Position numbers and translations under genes: made by a program
The notes under the pieces: model-generated
Database searches by the model: none
Seen by the model: the letters and a program-made list of their open reading frames with translations, nothing else
Told to the model about the DNA's origin: nothing
Origin: an uncultured Clostridium sp.
GTDB taxonomy: Bacteria; Bacillota_A; Clostridia; TANB77; CAG-508
Direction: 5' to 3'
Assembly: GCA_905200315.1 (NCBI GenBank)
Contig: CAJKKA010000107.1
Location: 1-5,670, forward strand
Length of the DNA stretch: 5,670 bases
Shown here: piece by piece, positions 1-4,894 of the stretch
How the letters are laid out: each line of letters begins with the position of its first letter
Position numbering within the stretch: the first letter of the stretch is position 1

Positions 1-40
1 GCCTTTGTTTAAAGGGATTCCTTTAAACAAGGGCTTTTTT
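1..40 (+). terminator. Intrinsic terminator at the left edge
   Basis: A 15-bp stem (1-15 with 21-35, allowing one G-T pair) closes on a short loop and is followed by seven T residues at 35-41. This is a standard Rho-independent terminator for rightward transcription. It would end a transcript arriving from left of the window, inferred to be the tRNA-Trp unit into which the element is inserted, and would insulate the integrase gene from it. Its parent gene is not in the window. Confidence 0.8.
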
Positions 41-47
41 TGTCGTA

Positions 48-67
48 TAAGAAATTACTGTTTCTTA
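48..67. promoter_or_regulatory. Perfect 7-bp dyad upstream of the integrase gene
   Basis: TAAGAAA at 48-54 and TTTCTTA at 61-67 form a perfect inverted repeat with a 6-base spacer, between the left terminator and the arm-type repeats. It has the form of an operator or accessory-protein site. A chance dyad in A+T-rich DNA is a real alternative, and no binding protein can be named. Confidence 0.3.
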
Positions 68-96
68 CTTGTTTTTACTAATGAATTCTGATTAAA

Positions 97-120
97 TTGG
101 TGGACTAAATAGGTGTACTT
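97..120 (+). repeat. Left arm-type integrase binding sites (tandem pair)
   Basis: Two tandem copies of a GGTGGACT-like motif occur here: GGTGGACT at 99-106 and the variant GGTGTACT at 112-119, exactly 13 bp apart. The same motif, same period and same orientation recur at 5540-5560 near the right end. Tandem direct repeats inside both ends of an integrated element are the expected form of arm sites bound by the N-terminal domain of a tyrosine integrase. They end immediately before the proposed integrase promoter, so occupancy could repress the gene. Confidence 0.7.
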
Positions 121-149
121 TTGGAAAAAAAGAAAAATCTACATATTAA
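121..149 (+). promoter_or_regulatory. Probable integrase promoter
   Basis: TTGGAA at 121-126 and TATTAA at 144-149 are separated by 17 bp, matching sigma-A spacing with imperfect hexamers. The site lies 34 bases before the integrase start and directly abuts the left arm-type repeats. This suggests that integrase binding competes with RNA polymerase. No better promoter is visible between 41 and 183. Confidence 0.45.
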
Positions 150-183
150 TTATGAAAAATAATTTATATGAAAGGATTGAGAA

Positions 184-1434
184 ATGGATAAAGAAAAAAG
201 ACAGTATGGAGAAGGATGTTATATTTTTCTTAAGAGTAAAGGAAAATATAGAGTTAAGAAAAGTTTTAGTTGGTCAGATGAAAATGGAAAACATGTCAAA
301 ACTATAGAAGCACAAGGAGCAACAAGATATGAAGCAAAAAAAAGATGGAATGAAAAAGTTACAAAATTGAAAAAAGGTATTAAAGAGAATGAAAATATAT
401 TATTTCATGATGCATTAATGTTATGGTTAGACTACAAAAAACTCGAAATGAAGAAAAGTTCATATGAGAAGTTAGAACAAAACGTAAGATGCAGAGTATT
501 TGTAAGTAAATTGAATAACATTCCAGTTAAGCAGATAACATATAATGACATTGATGATTTTTTAAATAATTATGCAAAAACAGGTCCATCTTTTTCAAGT
601 TATAAAAAAGCATATGAAATTTTTACAGGATTTTATAGATGGGCTGTAAGAAAAAAAATAGTTGAAATTAATCCAACAGAAAATATGGTGTTTTTAAAAG
701 CGAAGAGTGAAATATTCAAAAAAAGAAAAGAAGTGGAATGGCTAGATAATGATGACATAAAAAAATTCATTTCAGAAGCAACAAAATTAACAAAATATGA
801 TAATTACAAAGGATGTAAAGGTCCGTTCTATCCACAAGGATTTGCAATAGCTGCTAATATTTTTCTGGGGATGCGAGTTAGTGAATTTATTGCATTAAAA
901 TGGAAAGATGTTGATTTTTCTAACGAAATAATAAATGTTGACAAACAATTAAAAAGTATGGATAATCCAGAATATGATTCAAAAAGAAAAGATGAAATGA
1001 AGTTAAAAGGAATTCCCCAAAAAATTCTTGTTGAGCAAGAAGGACTAAAATATGGTGCTAAACGAGACGTGGCACTAAATCAAAAAGCAAAAGAATTACT
1101 TACTAAGGCAAAAGAATATGCGATAAAATGTGGACTAGAGGATTATGTATGCCAAACACGTGAAGGAAAAAATTGCTGTCCAGAATCCTTAAGAGGGGCT
1201 ATGAAAACAATTGAGAAGTATGCAGGAACAAAATGCCAAAGCGCAGGATTTCATGTGTTAAGACATACATGTGCAACAATGATGTATACAGTAGGAATCA
1301 GTATTGAAGATATCGCAGATACACTTGGAGATGATATTAAAGTAGTTGAAAGTACATATATACATTCTGAAAAAAAACGTGGTGTTTTAGCGAGAAATAA
1401 TAGAATAAATGAAAAATTGAATGATCTGTTTTAA
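184..1434 (+). CDS. int: Tyrosine recombinase / site-specific integrase
   Basis: This 416-aa protein catalyses integration and excision of the element. Residues about 1-65 form a small basic N-terminal domain of the arm-binding type seen in Tn916-like integrases. About 72-165 is the helical core-binding domain. About 185-400 is the catalytic domain. Visible active-site residues are Arg231 in GMRVSE, His357 and Arg360 in HVLRH, and the nucleophile Tyr392 in STYIH; the beta-hairpin lysine is probably Lys289 or Lys293. The usual second His/Trp, nine residues before the tyrosine, is Asp383 (LGD rather than LGH). The start at 184 is supported by AAAGGA at 171-176 with a 7-base spacer. Length is normal for the family and the frame is intact. 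It faces away from the presumed tRNA at the left and is followed by an excisionase-like gene. The tRNA-Trp fragment at the right edge suggests tRNA-Trp as its target. Confidence 0.95.
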   Translation: MDKEKRQYGEGCYIFLKSKGKYRVKKSFSWSDENGKHVKTIEAQGATRYEAKKRWNEKVTKLKKGIKENENILFHDALMLWLDYKKLEMKKSSYEKLEQNVRCRVFVSKLNNIPVKQITYNDIDDFLNNYAKTGPSFSSYKKAYEIFTGFYRWAVRKKIVEINPTENMVFLKAKSEIFKKRKEVEWLDNDDIKKFISEATKLTKYDNYKGCKGPFYPQGFAIAANIFLGMRVSEFIALKWKDVDFSNEIINVDKQLKSMDNPEYDSKRKDEMKLKGIPQKILVEQEGLKYGAKRDVALNQKAKELLTKAKEYAIKCGLEDYVCQTREGKNCCPESLRGAMKTIEKYAGTKCQSAGFHVLRHTCATMMYTVGISIEDIADTLGDDIKVVESTYIHSEKKRGVLARNNRINEKLNDLF

Positions 1435-1516
1435 CTTTGCGGTAAATAAAACATTTAATACATATTATCTATGAGCAACACTTTGTGTTCTTTAAATTTA
1501 TAAAGGTGGTATTCAT

Positions 1517-1702
1517 ATGACAAACGAAATATTAAATGTTAGAGATTTGCAAAAATATTTAAAAATAGGTCGTGATAAGGCATATTCTCTTATGAAAACT
1601 AAAGGGTTTCCAAGCATCAAGATTGGAGGGCAATATATCGTGAGAGAGAAAGATTTGGATGAATATTTAAACAAATTTATTGGAAGAGAAATAATAATTT
1701 AA
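1517..1702 (+). CDS. xis: Excisionase-family winged-helix DNA-binding protein
   Basis: This 61-aa protein has the excisionase/MerR-like helix-turn-helix pattern (HTH_17 type). A first helix (NVRDLQKYLKIG) leads to a recognition helix (RDKAYSLMKTKGFPSIKIGG), and a wing with the Y-I-V-R-E-K-D-L-D-E-Y-L pattern ends the fold. Such proteins bend att DNA and bias the integrase towards excision. The start is fixed by AAAGGTGG at 1502-1509 with a 7-base spacer. It sits 82 bases after the integrase stop on the same strand, so the order is int then xis. The gap holds only a weak AACAC-TTT-GTGTT dyad at about 1475-1487. Alternatively it could be a small regulator of neighbouring genes, since this fold also occurs in repressors. 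Confidence 0.8.
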   Translation: MTNEILNVRDLQKYLKIGRDKAYSLMKTKGFPSIKIGGQYIVREKDLDEYLNKFIGREIII

Positions 1703-1731
1703 AAATTAATATTTTATCTTTTGAAAAAAAA

Positions 1732-1746
1732 TGTATAATGATAGCA
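1732..1746 (+). promoter_or_regulatory. Promoter -10 for the middle operon
   Basis: A consensus TATAAT at 1734-1739 lies just after the excisionase-like gene. No good -35 hexamer sits at 17 bp: the bases there are AT-rich, and TTGAAA at 1721-1726 is too close. The -10 would start transcription near 1746 and give a leader of about 70 bases containing the two competing hairpins before the start codon at 1816. Confidence 0.45.
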
Positions 1747-1759
1747 AAAGTATAAAAGA

Positions 1760-1799
1760 AACTGAGTTCAAAACAAAATCGGAACTCGGTTCCGATTTT
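1760..1799 (+). promoter_or_regulatory. Attenuator-like leader with alternative hairpins (palindrome copy 1)
   Basis: Hairpin A is a perfect 11-bp stem, 1775-1785 with 1789-1799, carrying the repeated core CGGAAC/GTTCCG and ending in TTTT. Hairpin B pairs 1760-1769 (AACTGAGTTC) with 1782-1791 (GAACTCGGTT), 10 bp including one G-T pair. B consumes the left stem and part of the right stem of A, so the two cannot coexist. This is the geometry of a terminator/antiterminator switch. The T tract of A is only four bases, so it may be a weak terminator. It could instead be a hairpin controlling the AAGGGGG ribosome site at 1803-1808, or a DNA operator. Confidence 0.5.
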
Positions 1800-1815
1800 A
1801 AAAGGGGGCTATCTT

Positions 1816-1878
1816 ATGCAAACAGATAAAGTAAAAAAATTATCAGAAAGTACAAAAACAAAAATATGTCTAGAGTAG
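1816..1878 (+). other. 20-codon ORF with ribosome site, likely detached N-terminus of the next gene
   Basis: An ATG at 1816 follows a purine-rich AAAAGGGGG site (1800-1808) with a 7-base spacer. It opens a 20-codon frame starting MQTDKVKKLSES and stopping at TAG 1876-1878. The stop lies inside the next ORF (from 1866) in a different frame. The 1866 ATG itself has no Shine-Dalgarno site. The A-rich stretch just before 1866 is a natural slippage spot. The simplest reading is that this is the original N-terminus, separated by a one- or two-base indel. A translated leader peptide that couples to the next gene is the alternative. Confidence 0.5.
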
Positions 1879-2531
1879 ATAATATTGAACTTGCAAATTT
1901 ATTAGTTGAACATGAATATTCAGATGGTTCATTTCGGAAATTATCTAATAAAACAATGGTTGAAATAACAGGAGCAGATGAAAGGCAAGTTAGGAAATAT
2001 TTAACAATTTCAAGAAGTGGAATTCTAGAATTAAAAGAATTATTGATAAATAATGGCATGCCAATAAATGTTGCTGCTAAATTATCACTTTTAGAAAAAG
2101 AGAAACAAAAGTTAGGAGTTAAGACATGGCCGAAATTCAATATGAAAAGCAATTATGTAGCATTTATTGATGTATTAAAATCATATAACGGAGATGAAGA
2201 TGAGTTTTTAGAATTTATTAATAGTAGTGTATCATCTAAGAATATTGACAAAGAAATAGAAAAACTAGCGGAAATAATTGATAAAATAAAAAAATATGGC
2301 ACAGAAAATAAAAAGCAAACTACAGGATATATAATTAAATATTCAACTCATAAAAAAATGAGGAAAAATGTAAAAACTAAAATAATTAAAAAGTATAAAA
2401 AGACTTCAATTAGTATTAATAAATTAGTTTCGAAGAAAAAATACTATGTTAAAATCTCCACATACAAAAAAGTCAAAGGAAAGAAATATTATTCATCTTG
2501 GTCAAAAATGAAGGAGGTTAGAATAAAATAA
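1866..2531 (+). CDS. Chimeric protein: ParB-like HTH region joined to a C-terminal FN3-like fragment
   Basis: The 221-aa frame has two unrelated parts. Residues about 1-85 resemble the helical DNA-binding part of ParB/Spo0J-type proteins: LSNKTMVEITGADERQVRKY as helix-turn-helix, then ISRSGILELKELL and INVAAKLSLLEKEKQ. A charged helical stretch follows to about 150. From about residue 153 (nucleotide 2322) the sequence becomes very lysine/tyrosine-rich: GYIIKYST, then KTSISINKL, then YYVKISTYKKVKGKKYYSSW. This matches the second half of fibronectin-type-III-like domains that close many secreted clostridial proteins. The first half of that domain and any signal peptide are absent. A cytoplasmic DNA-binding part with an extracellular tail suggests a deletion fusion. 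The true start is uncertain: 1866 lacks a ribosome site, and an upstream 20-codon ORF probably holds the original N-terminus in another frame. It may be non-functional. The ParB-like call is moderate, the FN3 call stronger. Confidence 0.6.
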   Translation: MSRVDNIELANLLVEHEYSDGSFRKLSNKTMVEITGADERQVRKYLTISRSGILELKELLINNGMPINVAAKLSLLEKEKQKLGVKTWPKFNMKSNYVAFIDVLKSYNGDEDEFLEFINSSVSSKNIDKEIEKLAEIIDKIKKYGTENKKQTTGYIIKYSTHKKMRKNVKTKIIKKYKKTSISINKLVSKKKYYVKISTYKKVKGKKYYSSWSKMKEVRIK

Positions 2532-2533
2532 AA

Positions 2534-3436
2534 ATGAAAAATAAAAAAATATTATTAGGATTATTCTTGTTATTATTTTGTTTTCTTTTGGTTGGATGTG
2601 ATTATCTAGAACAACAAAAATTTATTAAGAAGAATATTAATAAATTTGAACGAAAATGTAAATCTCAATATGGAGATGATGCTGTATTATATAATGTAAA
2701 AGCCTTCATGACTGGAAATGGTGACACTATTGGAATGAACAGAAAAGTAGGTAAATTTCTTTTTGGAATAATAAAAGATTCAAATGGCGATGTAAAGAAA
2801 GTAAAATATAATACTCAAACGGATATTTTATACAGCGATGAAAAAGAACGTTTAACAAAAGATGCTACCGAAAAAATGGAACTTTCAGGAGTTAAGTCAA
2901 TTTATAATACTATTTTAGATGTGAATGGAGATTGTTATTTTCAAAATGGTGATAATATTGAATTTGAAAAATTAGCACAAGTTGATAATCTTAAACGCGG
3001 TCCTGATTCATATCGTGATGATATTATTGTTATATTTTTAACTGATAAATTTAATCAAGATTTATCAGATAATACTGTAATAAAAGAACTGTTTGAAAAT
3101 AATACTAATAATTATAGCATTTTAGCTGCAATCGTAGAATATGATGGCAAAAGTGACGATATTGAAGAACATGTCTTTAATAAATGGTTTGGTCTCATTA
3201 AAGACTTAAAACAAGAAGAAAGAAATAACTCAGTTAAATTTTATTGGGATAATGCTGTTGAATATGAAAAGCCATCTGTATTAAACAGAATGGTTGTTTA
3301 TGACAACTTAGATAATGATAATAAAACAGAATATAAAATTAAAGAATATAATAATAAACAAAGTATAATAAGCAAAAAATCGGAACTTAGTTCCGATTTT
3401 TTTTATAATAACGTGTCTACTTATAAAGTAGCATAA
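2534..3436 (+). CDS. Putative lipoprotein of unknown function
   Basis: This 300-aa protein starts with a lysine-rich tip, a hydrophobic core and the lipobox LVGC, with the lipidated cysteine at residue 22. It is therefore exported and anchored to the outer face of the membrane. The mature part is acidic and lysine/asparagine-rich, with no transmembrane segment and no domain I recognise. It begins two bases after the preceding stop, so the two genes share a transcript. The Shine-Dalgarno AAGGAGG (2511-2517) lies 16 bases before the ATG, unusually far, and no nearer in-frame start exists because TAG at 2519-2521 blocks extension. The last about 20 codons run through a strong terminator hairpin (3374-3404), so the residues after about 280 are probably not an original part of the protein. 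Its frame may have lost its own stop. Confidence 0.75.
   Translation: MKNKKILLGLFLLLFCFLLVGCDYLEQQKFIKKNINKFERKCKSQYGDDAVLYNVKAFMTGNGDTIGMNRKVGKFLFGIIKDSNGDVKKVKYNTQTDILYSDEKERLTKDATEKMELSGVKSIYNTILDVNGDCYFQNGDNIEFEKLAQVDNLKRGPDSYRDDIIVIFLTDKFNQDLSDNTVIKELFENNTNNYSILAAIVEYDGKSDDIEEHVFNKWFGLIKDLKQEERNNSVKFYWDNAVEYEKPSVLNRMVVYDNLDNDNKTEYKIKEYNNKQSIISKKSELSSDFFYNNVSTYKVA
3374..3404 (+). terminator. Intrinsic terminator inside the lipoprotein ORF (palindrome copy 2)
   Basis: A perfect 13-bp stem (3374-3386 with 3390-3402), loop TTA, is followed by a run of eight T residues at 3397-3404. It shares the CGGAAC/GTTCCG core with the sites at 1775 and 5401. It is the strongest terminator of the three and should end the middle operon. 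Its position is odd: it lies about 30 bases before the lipoprotein stop codon, so transcripts ending here carry no stop for that frame. Confidence 0.85.
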
Positions 3437-3488
3437 AATATTTAAAAAAAATCATACATATTAATAATGTAATTATTTATATGTGTAG

Positions 3489-3907
3489 CAAAAAAATAAC
3501 ACCGTATCTCTACGATGCTATCTAATAATTGTACCACTTAGATTTTCTCCTAAATCTATTGGTCTATGCAATTTGACATTGAAATATGTGGAATTTCAGC
3601 AATTGAAATAAAAATGTTTGCTGTTAATGAAAAATATCAAGATTTATTTTTTGAATATGATGGAGAAAGTCTTCCAGTATCTGCCTGGGTAATGCAAAGT
3701 ATAATCGATTATGCACAGACTTTAATGGACGAAGTAGTAGGATTTAAAGCCCTATTTTTACACTCTGTTCCAGAAGCTGAAAAATTCTATAAAATTAATG
3801 GATTTAATCCTATGGAAATAAATATGCAACCATTACATTGTGTTGATTCAGATTACACTGCAATGTATTTAGCTTTAAAAGAAGTGCAAATGAATTACGA
3901 TGATTAA
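3489..3907 (+). pseudogene. Frameshifted GNAT-type acetyltransferase remnant
   Basis: An open frame of 113 aa starts at 3566, but it has no ribosome site and lacks the N-terminal part of a GNAT fold. Its later part reads VGFKALFLHS...PEAEKFYKINGF, the typical beta-strand plus FY..(N)GF motif of GNAT N-acetyltransferases, which transfer acetyl from acetyl-CoA to an amine. Upstream, in the frame opening after a TAG at 3486, the DNA reads SPKSIGLCNLTLKYVEF, the kind of strand pair expected just before it. A one-base shift near 3591-3596 joins these to SAIEIKMFAVNEKYQ. No ATG with a ribosome site precedes 3489, so the extreme N-terminus is also gone. The canonical acetyl-CoA loop (R/Q-x-x-G-x-G/A) is not visible. 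Toxin-type GNATs with an antitoxin partner are one possible origin, but no antitoxin gene is present. The substrate cannot be inferred. Confidence 0.6.
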
Positions 3908-3927
3908 AATTATAAAAATAACAAATC

Positions 3928-3956
3928 AAGAGTCATAATGATTGGCTCTTTTTTTT
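3928..3956 (+). terminator. Intrinsic terminator after the GNAT remnant
   Basis: AGAGTCA at 3929-3935 pairs with TGGCTCT at 3943-3949 (one G-T pair) around a 7-base loop, followed by eight T residues at 3949-3956. It lies 21 bases after the stop of the acetyltransferase remnant, as expected for a once-functional transcription unit. Confidence 0.8.
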
Positions 3957-4173
3957 ATATAAATCGGCTTATTTTTTAGACATATTAATAATATAAAACT
4001 TTAAATAAAATAATACATATTGTTTAAAGAAAAAAGTTGTGGAAATATGTGTAAAAATATTATATAATTAATTAAAATAACTTAATTTACAGTTAATAAA
4101 GCATAAAAAACTTAATTATATACATGTGAAAAACAAAATTCATATATGTATTACAAATTAATATATTATTTTA
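3957..4173. other. Gene-free A+T-rich spacer
   Basis: From 3908 to 4517 there is no credible gene on either strand. This first part is nearly pure A+T with no sizeable ORF. A TATAAT at 4063-4068 has no correctly spaced -35 box. ACATATTAATAAT at 3980-3992 repeats the sequence at 3456-3468, on the other side of the GNAT remnant. A leftward 16-codon reading near 4100-4150 has no ribosome site and is not called. Confidence 0.6.
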
Positions 4174-4182
4174 TGCTATAAT
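4174..4182 (+). promoter_or_regulatory. Extended -10 promoter of the candidate small RNA
   Basis: TGCTATAAT at 4174-4182 is a perfect extended -10 element (TGN before TATAAT), which can work with a poor -35. TTACAA at 4151-4156 is 20 bp upstream and probably too far. Transcription would start near 4189, just before the first hairpin of the RNA. Confidence 0.65.
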
Positions 4183-4188
4183 AAGTAT

Positions 4189-4348
4189 GTGAACTACCAC
4201 ACACCTAAAGGTATGTGGTTTTACGGCTGATTATTATATAAAGAAACAAGCAAATATTCGTTAGACGGTTGAGCCAAATATTGAAGAACAATGGCTAATA
4301 AATAAGTATTAACAAAAGTGATCGCTATTTAGCATGGCGGTCATTTTT
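4189..4348 (+). ncRNA. Candidate structured small RNA, about 160 nt
   Basis: The segment is bracketed by an extended -10 promoter and an intrinsic terminator and has no ORF beyond a few codons. Three hairpins can be drawn. The 5' hairpin is 4196-4206 with 4209-4219, around 10 pairs with one C-A mismatch. A middle hairpin pairs AGCCA (4272-4276) with TGGCT (4292-4296) and TTG (4281-4283) with CAA (4289-4291). The terminator stem is 4318-4327 with 4335-4344. Base composition is clearly richer in G+C than the flanking spacer. I do not recognise a named family. Options are a regulatory or antitoxin RNA, or a leader for the 68-aa ORF at 4518. The start is inferred from the promoter. Confidence 0.5.
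4314..4348 (+). terminator. Terminator closing the candidate small RNA
   Basis: GTGATCGCTA (4318-4327) pairs with TGGCGGTCAT (4335-4344), 10 bp with three G-T pairs, around a 7-base loop. Four A residues before and five T residues (4344-4348) after extend the stem. The A run also lets it work weakly in reverse. Confidence 0.75.
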
Positions 4349-4517
4349 GTGTTTATAAATTGAAACAGAATGCCCAATCCATAGAAAACACTGTACCGCA
4401 TGGGTGAGGATGAATATTTTTTAGGGGAATAAGATTGTAATACGATTCATTTTTAATAAAAATAAAATCGAAAAAATAATCATATTTATATTAAATAAAC
4501 AAAAGGAGAATATAAAT
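4349..4517 (+). other. Gene-free leader between small RNA and 68-aa ORF, with a G+C-rich island
   Basis: The stretch 4371-4410 has 20 G/C in 40 bases, in sharp contrast to its A+T-rich surroundings. It shows no ORF and no simple long hairpin. Such an island usually signals selection or a conserved RNA or DNA site. From about 4415 the sequence returns to A+T-rich DNA leading to the AAAGGAG ribosome site at 4502-4508. No convincing promoter is seen; TTGAAA at 4360-4365 lacks a matching -10. Confidence 0.4.
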
Positions 4518-4724
4518 ATGATAGAAAAAGATATGTTGATGATAGCTGATATTATTAGATTCGCATATGGAAAAAACAAAGAAATTCCACAATATGAAAA
4601 ACTTATAAAATATTTAAATGATAATGGCGTTGTAACATCAGATACAGTGGATAATATTAGCAAGAATCAGGTGAAATTTACAAAAGATTTATCAAAAAAT
4701 TTTTTATATTATTATTTAAAATGA
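4518..4724 (+). CDS. Small hypothetical protein, 68 aa
   Basis: I do not recognise this protein. It is 68 aa, charged, probably mostly helical, with no signal peptide and no membrane segment. It has one likely amphipathic helix early (MLMIADIIRFAYGKN), a second around YEKLIKYLNDNG, and an aromatic lysine tail (FLYYYLK). The start is well supported: AAAGGAG at 4502-4508 precedes the ATG by 9 bases. A strong hairpin terminator begins 5 bases after its stop, and the structured RNA lies upstream, so it may be the protein partner or downstream gene of that RNA. The hydrophobic leftward frame on the opposite strand (4421-4663) is taken as a shadow. The clean ribosome site and terminator argue that it is a real gene. 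Confidence 0.6.
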   Translation: MIEKDMLMIADIIRFAYGKNKEIPQYEKLIKYLNDNGVVTSDTVDNISKNQVKFTKDLSKNFLYYYLK

Positions 4725-4728
4725 TAAG

Positions 4729-4810
4729 AAAAAATAAGTTCTTCCAAATGACATATATTCTCTTAAAAAAGAGAGTATATATCATTTATATAGGCAGAAC
4801 TTATTTTTTT
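4729..4810. terminator. 82-nt nested palindrome, likely bidirectional terminator
   Basis: The outer stem is a perfect 14 bp (4729-4742 with 4796-4809). After an asymmetric internal loop, the inner stem of 17 positions (4748-4764 with 4769-4785) has one C-A mismatch and one G-T pair and closes on AAAA. Both outer arms end in T runs when read outward (seven T on +, six on -). It lies between converging genes, the 68-aa ORF and the leftward broken gene. It is longer than needed for termination, so a miniature mobile element was considered, but no flanking duplication is visible. Confidence 0.7.
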
Positions 4811-4894
4811 ATTGAACTAAATATTATTATAAGGCATGAACATAGTTGAATTATGGCAAAAAAATGGAACAATATTAGAATAATTAAAAACCGT

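Noticed and set aside
113..307. 64-aa rightward ORF overlapping the integrase start
   Set aside because: Out of frame with the integrase, no ribosome site, low-complexity lysine-rich product; the integrase frame has the ribosome site and family match.
1814..2152. 112-aa leftward hydrophobic ORF
   Set aside because: Antisense to the HTH gene; its Phe/Leu-rich content is what reversed Lys/Glu-rich A+T-rich coding DNA gives.
4100..4155. 16-codon leftward hydrophobic frame beginning MNFVFHMY
   Set aside because: No ribosome site or promoter; expected by chance in A+T-rich DNA.
4191..4219. Terminal hairpin of an IS200/IS605-type element
   Set aside because: The imperfect hairpin has the right size, but no second end, no transposase and no TnpB-like gene is present.
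4189..4230. 13-codon GTG-started frame ending in GMWFYG
   Set aside because: No ribosome site, occupies the first hairpin of the candidate RNA, and too short to support without expression data.
4421..4663. 80-aa leftward hydrophobic ORF that could look like a membrane toxin
   Set aside because: No ribosome site seen, and it overlaps the better supported 68-aa ORF on the opposite strand.
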